Part shown: positions 50,980-62,690 of the stretch, one piece after another
Layout of the letters: every line of letters starts with the position of its first letter
Numbering within the stretch: the stretch's first letter is position 1
NCBI GenBank assembly: GCA_024699855.1
Contig: JAMPIQ010000001.1
Span: 11,346,001 to 11,410,000 of the forward strand
Reading direction: 5' to 3'
DNA: 64,000 bases
From: Aphelenchoides besseyi
Taxonomy: Eukaryota; Nematoda; Chromadorea; Rhabditida; Aphelenchoididae
The notes under the pieces: generated by a model
What the model was told of the DNA's origin: nothing
Database searches by the model: none
What the model saw: the letters and a program-made list of their open reading frames with translations, nothing else
Translations under genes and position numbers: made by a program

Positions 50980-52018
50980 CAGGGTGTCTCAGTGAACATT
51001 GACGATAAGAAACGCTTATTTCTCAGTTGTTACTGAATTGATCTTCCTGCGTTTTTTGCGTTATGTTCGGGATTTGATGCTATTTTATAACCTATCAAAA
51101 TTTTTTGAAAATTTATTTGAAATAAATTGAAATTTGCATATTTTGAAAGCCAGGTGACTGTTCAACGAAGTTTTCGTCGACATTTCGGACTTGGTATTCA
51201 TGAAGCCGTTCCAGCAGCTGCAAATTTTGCTCGTTGGCGTGATTCTTTCTTGAAGCGCGGGCATTGTGGGGGGAAGTCATCAGGGCCGTCAACGGTTTGA
51301 TTTCTTCTTCTTTACCCCTTTTTCTTTAAGATCTGCGTGTACAGAAGAAGCGGTCGAAGAAGTTTTGCGTTTGATCCGCGAAGATCCGAATCAATCTGTT
51401 CGCGCACTTGTCCGGAACGCCCTCAAAAAGTTCGATCCACCGGATTCTGAAAGTGAGTTGCTTGCTCGCTTCTTTTTCGATTGTTATGTAGGAAAACAAT
51501 TTTCATCCGTATAAATTGCGAACGATTCGAGAACTCACACTGGCCAATTGGGAAAGTCCATTACCCACGCAGTCGCCATTCTTGATATCATTGGAAGCAA
51601 CCATAATTTTTTAACGAATGTGTTGTTCTCAGCTGAGGCGCACTTCGAAAGCGATGGGTTTGTGAACAAACACAACTTTCGTTATTGGGCCGAAAACAAT
51701 CCCAGCTGGTAAGCATCGGATACGTTTTCTTGCTATCTCACTTTTACAGAATCGTGAAGCCCCTGTACACTCTCCTCGGCTGACAGTGTGGACAGCTATC
51801 GGAAAGCGGAGCATTGTCGCTCCATTTTTCACTCGGCAGAACGTGACCGGCGCTTCTTACCTTCGTCTGCTTCGGGATTAATTCTACCCCGTTGTCGAGG
51901 GATGGTCGTGTTTCGACGATTTGGTGTTGATGCAAGATGGTGCACCACCGCATTGATCGATTGAAGTGCGACTGAGAAATGAGCGTTTCTTATCGTCAAT
52001 GTTCACTGGGACACCCTG
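50980..52018 (+). mobile_element. Decayed Tc1/mariner-type element (1,039 bp) with relic DDE transposase
   Basis: The ends read CAGGGTGTCTCAGTGAACAT and, reversed on the right, CAGGGTGTCCCAGTGAACAT, with TA flanks (50978-50979, 52019-52020). About 35 bp of each end match, including a TTGACGATAAGAAACG stretch. Inside, broken plus-strand frames resemble a mariner-type transposase: RHFGLGIHEAVPAAANFARW (N-terminal), EEVLRLIREDPNQSVRAL (HTH), SAEAHFESDGFVNK, VTGASYLRLLRD and VLMQDGAPPH (catalytic core). Stops and frame changes show that it is dead. It lies 57 bp from the foldback element and shares the terminal CAGGGTGTC but has different inner ends. Confidence 0.85.
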
Positions 52019-52238
52019 TATTTCTGCTTGGAAGAAATAGACAAAGCAAATGAGAGTGGTAGTGGCAGAGGAATTCACATAATATGATAAAAAAAAGATA
52101 CAAATTTACATATTGAACGTTTTCTTTTAAGCAGCTAGCTCTTTGCGTAAATACGGAATGCAAAAACACAATTTATCACATTATAACCTAACATAATATA
52201 CGGATCCCAGAAAAGATATTCCGGCGCCGATAGCGACT

Positions 52239-53941
52239 TCAATTGCACTGATTACAATTACTTTTTGCTAGATTTTTGGCATCCTTTTCCACTAAGTCCA
52301 AAAATCCATTGTCCCGCAATTTTGCGACAAAGATTTTGTCCTCGTCAGCAAACGTTTCGGATGATCGAAACAAATCCCGAAAAAAATTCGATTGTGTGAG
52401 TTGTTAAAAACTTTTAACTTACCGGTGAAGTGTTGGATACGATCTGTCGACGACTTGTTGCTCTCGAACAACATCGTTGGCCCAATTTGCAAAGAATCAC
52501 TCCTTTTGCAATTGGACCGTAAACAAGCCACTAGGTGGCACTAATACTCGGCGTTCGTTTAATACATAGACCTGAAAAATGGAAGAGAGAGTACTTCATT
52601 TCTTTGTTTACTTACCTGTTCATGAGTCATGAGTTCGAAGTGTTTGAAGTCGTCATGAACTCGACCGAACGGACTTTGAACGTTTTCCACAATTCCATCG
52701 CAGTTGTGAATTGTGCTCAGAAGGCAGTCGACCTCCTTGGCGTTTTTATGACAAATGATGACGGTGGAACTCTACAAATTATAATTAGACACTACTCATT
52801 CCATTCAACTTACTAAGGATTTGCATTGTTGAGCTCGCTCGAAAAAGGCGGTTGAAACCGCGAGATTTGGGTCGTAGCACAAAATGCGACCTACCACGCG
52901 GTTCACAACTATTTTTTGACCTACGATCCAGCACCTTGGCACCTTTTCATCGTCACCATTGTGTTTTTTTGGCTAATAAAGTCGGTTTATCTTGGTCTTG
53001 GCCCTTCAATTAAAGACAACATTTTGACGCATTGAGACCTAACAATGCACCAGAAGCCGTCTCATAGGCGAGCGAAGGCAGATCCGGTGTGAAGAAATGC
53101 TTTTTATTCTTGTCAAATTGTCCAATTGGTTGGATATTGTAGAGCTGATGACGGCCTACTGATAACGCAAACGTTCGTTCGACGGTTGTAAAGATTTTGC
53201 CATTAAAGCAACTGATCTTCGACATTTCTTGTCCAAGTTGGACAACTTCTGGCCATCGGGCATCGGAAAACCGACTGGAACATGTTCATCGATAACCGAG
53301 TACAATTCACTTAACTGACGTTGAGTGAATTTGGCAAATGCAACTTCGAACTGATTTCCTGAAACGCTTCGAGATTAAATATCATATGCGTTGAACATAC
53401 CGTTTGTACTGTTGTTCAATGATTTTGGCTTGCTGTTTCATTTCGTTTTTAATCTCGTTCTTGAGCGCGTTATTTTGGTACAACAGGTACAGAAACGCTG
53501 CTGACCCAATTCATCCACCAACAAGTGCCGGGATTAAACACCGTTGACGATTACGTCGGGCAACGGAATCCATTGAACACTTCTTCTCGATGGTTTCTTT
53601 CGTCGTCCGTTGGAATTCTGCCGTTAGTTTTCTCGCCTCATTCCACAATCCAAAAGTCTGTAATCAACAGAAGTTTCAATCAACAGTTGAAATTTTAAAC
53701 TATACCTTTAACTGCTCGATGAAGGGTTTGTCAAGGTAGATTGCCGTGTAATCCTCGATGGAGAGATTGATTTTTTCAGGCTCGGTCCATTGTTCATCGC
53801 TGGATCTAAAAATTCTTATTACAGTCGTTTCACATTTAAAACTTACACCATGACTCCTCCATCAGACTGCAGAAATGGCAGATTCACGGTGTCCAGAACC
53901 GTGAGGAGTGCAAGGAGAACGGCTAACACGAACCGATTAAT
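52239..53941 (-). pseudogene. Decayed gene for a secreted or membrane protein (lost start, two in-frame TGA, one frameshift)
   Basis: A chain of exons joins well on the minus strand. A hydrophobic leader (NRFVLAVLLALLTVLDTV) begins at 53941 where ATT stands in place of ATG. Next come EQWTEPEKINLSIEDYTAI, then LWNEARKLTAEFQRTTKET. An in-frame TGA falls just before IGSAAFLYLLYQNN (53.51 kb). VIDEHVPVGFPMPDGQKL then requires a one-base shift near 53.23 kb to continue as SCFNGKIFTTVERTFAL ... SLAYETASGALLGLNA. After an intron come VIICHKNAKEVDCLLSTIHN and VYVLNERRVLVPPSG, a second in-frame TGA, FFANWANDVVREQQ, and a final block LVEKDAKNLAKSN ending at 52239. Splice sites, frames and a TATA box are otherwise preserved, so decay is recent, or these are sequence errors. 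The family is not recognised. Confidence 0.6.
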
Positions 53942-54036
53942 TTCACTGTGAACTTCGTGTTGGCGACAATATGGAACATAGGACGGAATTGAGCGATGAT
54001 AATGAAGTCAAGTGACTTATTCGTAAGTTTTGCCCT

Positions 54037-54045
54037 CTTTTTATA
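54037..54045 (-). promoter_or_regulatory. TATA box (TATAAAAAG) upstream of the decayed secreted gene
   Basis: TATAAAAAG on the minus strand lies about 96 bp before the mutated start at 53941, the spacing seen at the peptide genes near 45 kb. It suggests the promoter is intact although the reading frame is broken. Confidence 0.5.
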
Positions 54046-55024
54046 TCCTCAAAATCCGTTCAATTTCCTTATCAGCCAACCTTTTTTGCACAGAAAATCG
54101 CTCAATCTCCGCTCATGAACGTGGACAGATCATTGAAAAATCTCATGTTACTGCCAACTCAGCGGTGATTTCTCTACTGCGGGTAATCTGTTCGGCCAGC
54201 CGTCTGTCGGGTAATTTTTGACCTCACAAGGAGTGCTTGTGATTGGCTACCGCTGCTCACCCTTTCGATTTTACTTGTGGGCATATGTGTTATATGGCTT
54301 TCTCAAAGCTTTTTTTAAACAGAATGCAAAGTACAAAGATTAAGTTCGTTTCACCGTTCCTTTTGTAATGTTCCAATTTCTTGGAAACGCACTTTGTGGG
54401 TTTGCAAATTAATACACAAAAACAACGACATCCAAAAATCCCACACAAAGTGTAGATTGAAGTTACTTCTGAAGAACTGATTCGACAATTGATAGCTCAT
54501 TGAGTTGAAGATGTCGAGATCGTATTCACACGACATTTTGATTAAATTCGGTGCGCCGATGTCATTGTAGCAGGAACATCAAAGATCAAAAAGTTGGGAA
54601 ATGACCTAATCGTCATTATGATTACCGTAGAGAAGCTTTGACGCAACGATCTTTACTGCGGGAAAGCGTCTACATTTTTATGGTTCAATCAGATTAATTT
54701 ACGATGCAAATGAACATCTCGTGTAGACAAACGGTGGTTATGATCGATCCATCGCGATCATTAGAATTCAAACGCAAATACAATTTCTTTTTTAGCCACT
54801 TCTCCGATTTTAATTTTGCAGTTGGATTTCTCTGCAAAACTCAGATTCCATTGGCACTATCGGTTTTAATGTAAAGCTCCTGAAAATGAATTGGTTCTGT
54901 TTTTGATCTTACCCAACTGAACTGATTGACATTTCGAACACTCGCAACTTCAGTTTTCACTCAATCACCTTCACTTCTTTTTTTTCAGAAACTTCAACGA
55001 CCTTCGAAGAATTTAAAAATAGCA
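54046..55024. other. Gap with no gene seen
   Basis: AT-rich sequence with only short, isolated open frames. A plus-strand frame from 54926 runs into the Ulp1-like block and may be its untranslated leader. Confidence 0.4.
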
Positions 55025-55757
55025 ATGGACCAACAAACAATTCACAATGTCGAAGTAAACTTTGAAAACTTGGTCGAATTACTTCAAACGGAAGAACACA
55101 ACAGACGAAATGATAATCGTACTGATCGTGCTCTCGCTCCGATGTTCGACGATCATGAGTATTTGGCAGCCATCCACATCATCGCCTACTTGCAAATAGT
55201 TCTGAAGCAGCCCAACTCAACGGTCGCAATGTTCAACTCAATTGACTTCACGTATTTAAAGGAAGAAGTTTCGATCACATCACCAATCGTGCAGGAGAAC
55301 TTCTTCAACTGGACTTCACACCGCACCCGAATAATTCTTCCGATTTTCGATCTACAGCAACGGCATTAGATTTTAACCGTCGTCCGCAAAGAGCTGCCAG
55401 CTGCCGAATACTACGATCCATTGAACCAGCTTCTTGGGTCTGAACTGAAAGAATTTGCCGAACGCATGGTCAAGTTAGTTGGGCAGTAATTAAACTCAGA
55501 TGACCGTTCAATTTTGCAACAAACACTTTCTGGATGCTACCAACAAACGTCGGATGATTCTTACAACTGCGGAGTCTTCATCTCCGAATACGCACGTCAG
55601 ATCATCGCCAACGACAACATCGACCAAAGCATTACAACTTAGACAGTTGATAAGAAACGAAAACGGATGCGTGAAATCCTTAACGATATCATGCTGAAGA
55701 AAGTTGAACCAAGACAAGCGGCCAAACGAGGTCGACGTGAAAACTCGATAGAGAATT
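55025..55757 (+). pseudogene. Ulp1-type (C48) cysteine protease relic, probably transposon-derived
   Basis: From ATG 55025 (MDQQTIHNVEVNFENLVELL) one frame carries the features of a transposon-associated Ulp1/SENP-like protease. QRH before a stop stands for the catalytic HW motif (TAG at the Trp position), then ILTVVRKELPAAEYYDPLNQ holds the Asp, QQTSDDSYNCGVFISEYARQ holds the oxyanion Gln and the catalytic Cys, and a basic tail ends at TAG. The single frame is interrupted by TAG, TAA and TAG while protein similarity continues through them, so the copy is dead. Such proteases occur in several DNA transposon families (MULE, Ginger and Polinton types). No terminal repeats were found to name the element. 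Confidence 0.68.
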
Positions 55758-57119
55758 AGTGAAGCGGGCGAAGTACGACGATCCTTCGTTTCAGCAAGAC
55801 GCACAACGTCCATCGTGCGAAATTGACGATGATGTCGTTGAATTACCAGCAGCATTAACAAAACCTTCAGCTGCCGGTCCATCGACTCCAACTGAAACAC
55901 TATCGCGGATTCCCATTAAGAAAAACAAAAATGGAAAGGACAAGAAGACGTTAGGCAACTTGGCATTCAATGCCATCAACAAGGCCGCGCTAAGTGAATT
56001 GAAATCGCTCGTGACGAAGAAGAATCGGTAAGAAAAAAGTTTGTATGACAGTCATTAACATGATGTGTTTAGGCATTAGATTCGAACTCTGAATTTCCAT
56101 GCCTAAAACCTGGTTGCGATTATGTGGCGACGCAAAAGACGATTTAGAAAGACCAACAGAGTTCGAATTGTCCAAACAAACGCGAGTATAGATATTGGGT
56201 AAGTTGGCATATCTTGCCATATATAGCCGTGATATGGTGTGTTTAGACAAAGCACGACGATGGATATTATCATTGTGTTGATAATGGCGGAAAACCTGGC
56301 TGCGATTATATGACGAACGAGTCAACCACTTTGATAGCACATCAAAATCACAAACGTTGTCCTTCAACATACCACACTTACGTAAGTTCGCCATATTACA
56401 GCATAAAAAAATGACGTTCTAGGTCCAAAACAAAGACTTATTGTATCATTGCTGTGACCAAAAACTGCCATTATGTGATCCGAAATGCACTTACAAAACC
56501 GCAAAAAGCCGCTATATGGCCTATCATTGCAAACGGCTTCAATGCTACAGCGCGGCTAAGCGTATAAAACAGATTAGTTTATAGCTTAGTATTTTAAATG
56601 CGTTAATTTTAGGTAGCAAATTTGTTTGCAGCAGACACTAAATCGATTTCGGAACCGGAAAGAAAAAATGGCGGTGATGGCTAAAGAATGGAACAAGAAA
56701 CTGGTAACAGTTTAAACGCCGAAAAGTCAACTAAAGCAGCAACAATCATATTTCTATTAGTATACTGCAATTTTAGGTGTTGTCGACGTGGCAAAAAGAA
56801 TTGGGAAGAAGAAGATTCGGACTGATGACGACATCTTGCGCCAATTCGCGAAGCTGACACGGCCGATTTCATCAAATTTTGTGTGGTCAATGCTGATCCA
56901 CGCGCCAAACTTTTGATTTGTGCGACGTTGAACAATTCAAAATTCTACAACTTTGTGTTGTCTCACACGCCGTTCCCAACAAACCTCAACACCAGCTACT
57001 TGTCTAATCAATGTAAAGAGCACCTTTACGTTGGAATTACACGTGCATATAAGAACATTCGGTTCAACAACCACATACGTCGAATGCGTCAATGTCAACA
57101 GGCAACGGCGGCAGAGAAG
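55758..57119 (+). pseudogene. Coding blocks downstream of the Ulp1 relic: acidic linker, C2HC-like zinc-finger modules and a YVG-type domain
   Basis: After a frame change, 55759-56031 encodes VKRAKYDDPSFQQDAQRPSC and a Ser/Pro/Lys-rich linker ending LVTKKNR at GTAAGAAA. Three similar modules follow, each ending at a donor: CLKPGCDYVATQKTI (about 56.08 kb, with an in-frame TAG), YHCVDNGGKPGCDYMTNEST with AHQNHKRC (56.25-56.38 kb), and YHCCDQKLPLCDPKCTYKTA with AYHCKRLQC (56.42-56.57 kb). The Cys/His spacing suggests zinc binding. A last block (about 56840-57119) reads ADFIKFCVVNADPRAKLLIC ... EHLYVGITRAYKNIRFNNHI and ends at GTAAGTG; the YVGxTR...H pattern loosely recalls GIY-YIG nucleases. 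All may belong to one domesticated or decayed transposon gene with the Ulp1 part. Confidence 0.42.
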
Positions 57120-57562
57120 GTAAGTGTTATCTGAAAGAATATGTCATGTAACAGCATTTTCAGTTGAAATTCGAAAAAGTGTACCAACGTGCAACTCGTT
57201 ATCTTCAACAGTCAACTGCAAATGTCGTGCATTAGCATTCGAAATCTCAAACAAACACCCACTCATCTCTTTCTTTTATCAAACAGAACTTTCCAAACTA
57301 GAATAAACGACTTTTTTGAAACTATGAGTCATCTGTTCACTATTGTTGATTTTAGGTTTGTTGTTATCAAAAATATGCATTTTAATCGTCTTGTTTATGT
57401 TAGTACAAAATTTTCAGATGTCATAGTAAACCTACAGTGATACGATAAAATCTGTTCAAAGAGTGATCGGAAGTTCGATCAAATTTATGACCTAAAGGTG
57501 TGTCAAAGTCCACAGATAAAAGTCGAAGAACGGTCGTAAGCGACGAGCATTTGCACCAAATC

Positions 57563-58869
57563 ATGTGGTTCATCGTTCTGTTTATCGTCTGGAAACTGTT
57601 TATTACCGGTAGTGCCTTTACGTTTTTTACAACTTACAATGAAACTGAAGCCAACGTTTTGTTTAAAATGAACGCCGGAGTATACGTGGAGGATCCCAAT
57701 CGTTGTATATCAAGTAAACAAACAAGTTAGCCGGATCTCAACATAATTTTAGTTACTGCTCCTCGCGAGGACAACTGGATTTTAGTAACAAAACAAGAAG
57801 TTGATTGCAGTCGGTTACCTGGAAATGTTTGCGCTTTCATGATCCTACGATCTGATGTTCAAAAACAACTGTTAATTGTATTTCGTGGAACTGTTGGAGG
57901 TTGTAAAAACACTAATACCTTATTCTTCGTTTAATTTAGATGCTCAATTAATCACCGAGTTTCTCTCACTGTTTACTCTTCCATACGAAGATTTCGGTTC
58001 TGTAAATGTGTATTTTCACGACGCGTTTATTACGGTATGGTAAGTTCGCTCACGACTCTTAGACGTCATTCAAAATCGTCTGAAATGTTTTATTGCTGAA
58101 ATATCGATGCAAATACAAACACATCTTTTTGATTGATTGTTCCGTTTAGGCCATTGATTGATAACGTTTTTGACGATGAACAAACAAAAGATTACTCGGT
58201 GGTTTTTAGTGGATTTAGTTTGGGTGCTGCTTTAAGCACGATAGCAGCATTAAGTAATTCATTTGATGGAAATAATGAATTAACGATTATTTGTAGAGAC
58301 CGTGAAAGAAGGTTATCGTAGTAAAGAGCAGGTGAAATGTCTTCACAAACCAGAATAAAGCAAGATTTTAGATCTATTTAATGACATTCGGAGAACCACG
58401 AGTGGGCGATGGCAAATTCGCTGAGAACGTTGACAGAAATCTTAAGCACGTTTTCCGAGTGGTCAATCGAGCAGATCTGATACCGCACCTTCCGCCCTGT
58501 GCATCAGTTGGGTCGCTGTGTTTCAAGCTTCCATTCACTTCTTATCACCATGTAAGACATCGGAATAAAATGGTTGTGTAATCGTCTTATTACTTCGTAC
58601 AAAGACATTACCAAAATACAGTATTTCTGTTCTGCGTGCCTTAAAAAGCATTCTTGTACTTAACCACAATTTTACAAACGTTCTAATTCGTTCCGTTTTA
58701 TATGACTGAAATTTGGTACTCAAACGGTTGGAACAATCCATTCATCACAACGACAGCCGATGAAGATCCTCGTGGCTCGAATAGACTCGTTGCAAACTAC
58801 AAAATCGAAGACCATTTGGGTTACTTTGGATTAGACCTTGAAAAATATGCCTATGATAATTGTCAGTAA
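57563..58869 (+). CDS. Secreted class 3 (fungal-type) lipase
   Basis: Predicted to hydrolyse acylglycerols or other lipid esters outside the cell or in the gut lumen. The ATG at 57563 gives a signal sequence (MWFIVLFIVWKLFITGSAFT). A frame open from 57500 without an ATG runs in, so the leader could be longer. The fold is read over several exons: LFKMNAGVYVEDPNRC, LLIVFRGTVGG, then the nucleophile elbow FSGFSLGAALS (GxSxG, catalytic Ser), FGEPRVGDGKFAENV, VNRADLIPHLPP (Asp) and EDHLGYFGLD (His), ending KYAYDNCQ at TAA 58869. Ser, Asp and His are all present. Several family members occur in nematodes as multigene sets. It is the first of three plus-strand genes close together. Confidence 0.85.
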
Positions 58870-59043
58870 CTGGTCGAATGCTAATAAACAGACTTGTTAG
58901 CATACTCAATTAGAACTACTTGGAACGAAAACTCCATCGAAATGGCGACCACTCGAAAAGTTTGCACTTCGTTCGCATCGTCGAATGTTTTTCTCTTTTT
59001 TTGTCGTCTCGTTCAGTTTCTGACTGGAGAGTAAGAAATAAAA

Positions 59044-59616
59044 ATGCGTTTGACACTTCGATTGATGGACCAGGGATTGAAACCAGTCGTTCAAGTTCGT
59101 TTACTCCAAGTTGTTTTATTAGCTCAGCGTTTTTAGCAAAAAAAATTCGCGGATTTGTTTCGTCAATCCAAATTCGTCAAGTTGGGCGACTTCGACAACC
59201 GACTTGTTGTTGGCAAAATCATCCATCGAGTTAACCGCGATTTATACGTCGATTTCGGTTCCAAATTCAACGCGGTCTGCAAAACTCCAAGCAAACAATC
59301 AGAGTGAGTAGTTGTCACTTTTTCGTTATAGCATTTTATAGACGATATGTAATTGGTGCCGAGGTTGTTCTTCGAGTCTTCGACACGGAGCTTTCTGAAC
59401 GATTTCTTGGCTCGAGACGCGATTTGACATTGTTGGAAGCAGATGCGGACATCGTTGGACTTTACGATCATCAACGAAGACCTCAAAACTCGCCGAGTGC
59501 ACAGAAAAGTTTGTTTGAACTGTTGTTTAGATTCTATATTTTTAGATCCGAAACCTCCGACAGCCGAAAATCCGCCAAAAAGTGCTGTGACATCAGAAAC
59601 CGAGCCGACAACATAG
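59044..59616 (+). CDS. mrps-28: Mitochondrial small-subunit ribosomal protein S28 (bS1m)
   Basis: Part of the small subunit of the mitochondrial ribosome. The core is clear: FRQSKFVKLGDFDNRLVVGK, IIHRVNRDLYVDFGSKFNAV and CKTPSKQS, then across a 46 bp intron YVIGAEVVLRVFDTELSERF, LGSRRDLTLLEADADIVGLY, which parallels human MRPS28 (YIDFGGKF, SRFLGATTD). A last exon gives PKPPTAENPPKSAV and stops at 59616. The start is less sure: ATG 59044 opens a short basic leader ending at a GTTCGT donor that joins in phase to KKFADLF. Codon phase favours this start over an upstream ATG at 58941. Confidence 0.82.
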
Positions 59617-59821
59617 TCGTGATTGACGGCTGGAATCTTGTTTTCGTTTTGTTTTTGTTAGTCAATAAAACGTTCTCACAAGTGCGCTCCATTGATGACT
59701 CTGTGGGTTTGCAAACCTCTTCGCCTTTGAGCGTGTACTTTGATTTGATCATTCGTTGAGCAATCTTTAATTTTTGCTTTCAGTCATTTTTACTTTCCGT
59801 TGCGTTCGATTCGTACGAAAA

Positions 59822-61321
59822 ATGAGTCTGCAAAAATTGTCGTTGGACAAAGTTGACGTGAAAGACAAACGTGTGCTGATTCGCGTCGACTTCAATGTTC
59901 CAATCAAGGACGGGAAGGTCACGAACAATCAACGTATTTCGGCGGCCATTCCAACCATTAAGGTAATTTTGGTTTCCATTTTTGAGTTCATGCTTTTCAG
60001 TATGCTCTTCAAAATGGAGCAAAATCTGTTGTTTTAATGAGCCATTTGGGTCGTCCAGATGGTCGTCGTCAAGAGAAATACACGTTGAAGACTGTGGTTC
60101 CAGAGTTGGAGAAGCTGTTGGAGAAGTTGGTTTCATCGTCTATTGAACACAAAATGGATATCTTGAATTGCAGGAAAGTTATATTTGTTGATGATTGTGT
60201 CGGCGAAAACGTTGAGAAAGTGACTGCCAATCCAGAAAGCGGCTCAGTGATTTTACTCGAGAATTTGCGTTTTCATGTGGAAGAAGAAGGAAAAGGTGCT
60301 AGCGAGACTGGTGAAAAGGTTTTTTGGTGTCAATTTCTGAAAATACGATTTGAACTTTTAGACAAAAGCAAAGCCTGAAGATGTTGAGAAGTTCCGCAAC
60401 TCGTTATCCAAGCACGGAGATCTTTACGTCAACGATGCCTTTGGAACGGCTCATCGTGCTCACAGGTTATTTTTATCCCAAGAACCTTCGAATTTTTTGT
60501 TTTCAGCTCTATGGTTGGTGTGTCACTGGAGCCAAAAGTTAGTGGTTTCTTACTAAAGAAAGAGTTGGAGTATTTCGCCAAAGCTCTCGAACAACCCACT
60601 CGTCCATTTTTGGCGATTTTGGGCGGCGCAAAAGTTGCCGACAAAATCCAATTGATCAACAACGTATGTTCGAACCTCGTTTGCCATTTCATGTGTTTTC
60701 AGTTGTTGGAAAAGGTCGATGAAATCATCATCGGTGGTGGAATGGCTTACACTTTCCTGAAGGTTATTAACGGAATGAGCATCGGAAATTCGCTCTATGA
60801 TGAAGAAGGATCAAAAATTGTCGAGCAATTGATGTTGAAAGCGAAATCCAAAAACGTTAAAGTTCATTTGCCCGTTGACTTTGTTCTCGGCGACAAATTC
60901 GCAGCTGATGCCAATGTTTCGCAGGCCGATCTTAAGAGCGGAATCCCGGACGGCCAAATGGGTCTCGATATTGGAGCTGAGAGTGTGAAGCAGTTCAGCG
61001 ATGTTGTTCGCCGTGCACGTACAATTCTCTGGAACGGACCGGCAGGCGTGTTTGAATTTGATGCATTCTCTAAGGGCACGAAAGCTCTACTTGATGCCGT
61101 CATTGATGCCACAGCTCAAGGAGCTACTACGATCATTGGTGGAGGCGACACGGCAACTGCAGGTACAGATACATTACTTATCGCTTAATTTTACCAAAAT
61201 TTTAGTCGCTAAATGGAATGCAGAGGATAAAATTTCTCATTGCTCGACCGGTGGAGGTGCTTCGTTGGAACTTCTCGAAGGAAAAGTTTTGCCAGGAGTC
61301 GATGCTTTGAACAAAGCTTAG
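59822..61321 (+). CDS. pgk-1: Phosphoglycerate kinase
   Basis: Glycolytic enzyme making ATP and 3-phosphoglycerate from 1,3-bisphosphoglycerate and ADP, in the cytosol. The ATG at 59822 starts [31 protein letters not shown] is the family signature. Then come [77 protein letters not shown], and the nucleotide-binding [12 protein letters not shown] followed by [16 protein letters not shown], ending VDALNKA at TAG 61321. Substrate-binding Asp/Asn and Arg of RVDFN and the C-terminal glycine-rich loop are intact. The protein is full length (about 415 residues) with introns of 40-60 bp. A TTTTGCTTTCAG site about 40 bp before the ATG could be a trans-splice acceptor. Confidence 0.97.
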
Positions 61322-61697
61322 ATTCTTCTGCACAAGACTTAGCATGAAAAGATGCTTGTAGTTATTAGACTAAATATTACTCTCATTCCCGTTTAGTTGT
61401 TCGTTTCGATCAATAAACCGTAGTTTAGGAAACTTTCTTTGTTGCGATTCAAATAGACGGCAGAACACACTTTTCGTTGAAATTCCATAGAAGTTGCTAT
61501 CGATGTAACCATTGGTTTTATCACTTTCTTGTATCGAACACTCCACTTCTTGTTTGGTAGCTTCTAATGAAAGGTTCTTTTGGTGTTCGTAAGTAAAGAA
61601 AACGAAAACAAACAATGAATTCATTACAAAAATTCATACCAATTAACATCTCAAATCAACAATTTAAAACGGAAACATGCCCCGAGCGGTTGAGTAC

Positions 61698-61925
<228 letters not shown>

Positions 61926-62136
61926 TTAACTGAAAAGCGAAATAAGTACTTCAACGGACACACACAAGAATAATAACGCGAAGAAAATTCGAGATTTTTA
62001 TGTAAAAATGAGTCGAACAGAAACGGTAATTGAAAATCTAAAAACAAGAAATTTCTTCAAATCAAATTCATCGAAAAAGCTCCGAGTAAAACTCCAAATT
62101 TCTCGACTCCTTCGACAAATCGCCGTCCCATTGGCG

Positions 62137-62690
62137 TTAGGGAAAAAGCAGATCGTTTGGCATCGAAAATGTGTTCGTGTCGAGAGTAATTTCGACGTTT
62201 GAGGAGCTAATTTTCCAGCGCTTCGTCGTTGAATACCTCGAGACAAAAACGAGAACTGATGTCGTTGAACGATAAAGACAAAGATTTATTCTATTTACTG
62301 AAGTCACAAGTAACTTTTGGATGCAATCCATGATCTCCAACTCGGATGAATGATGTTGTTGATTGTAAAGTGAACACAAAACCTCAAAATGCTCCTCAAA
62401 GAACTCAAATTTACGTTCTACATGTACAATTAATAGCCGGCGATTACGTTGTACATTTGCATTGACTTGTGTGAAGGCCGATCGCATGCTGTGCACGTTT
62501 GTAACCACCTGTTCGCGCATTAAAGTCAAAGGTATCCGACAAATGCAAAGCGATCCGACTGGCGCCTATGGGACTTGTTGGCGGTTTGTGTTGTTGGCCC
62601 CGTTTTCGATTGAATCGTTCGGATACAAATCGTGGATTGACCTCAAGTGTTCACGAGTTTGCCGCTTTGTTGTTTGAAGCAAAATACCGA
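62137..62690 (-). CDS. Possible small helical protein gene (two exons), unknown
   Basis: A block near 62690-62575 (TKRQTREHLRSIHDLYPNDS then NGANNTNRQQ) ends at a GTCCCA site. A second begins after an acceptor at about 62515 (VVTNVHSMRSAFTQVNANVQ), continues KFEFFEEHFEVLCSLYNQQ, ELEIMDCIQKLLVTS, and stays open to 62137. The helical, charged composition resembles a coiled-coil protein. No start codon or family is clear and the last part reads like untranslated sequence. Confidence 0.33.

Noticed and set aside
56883..57134. UvrD-helicase motif VI resemblance (LYVGITRA)
   Set aside because: No other helicase motifs occur nearby, and the following residues do not fit a helicase; the match is a short coincidence.
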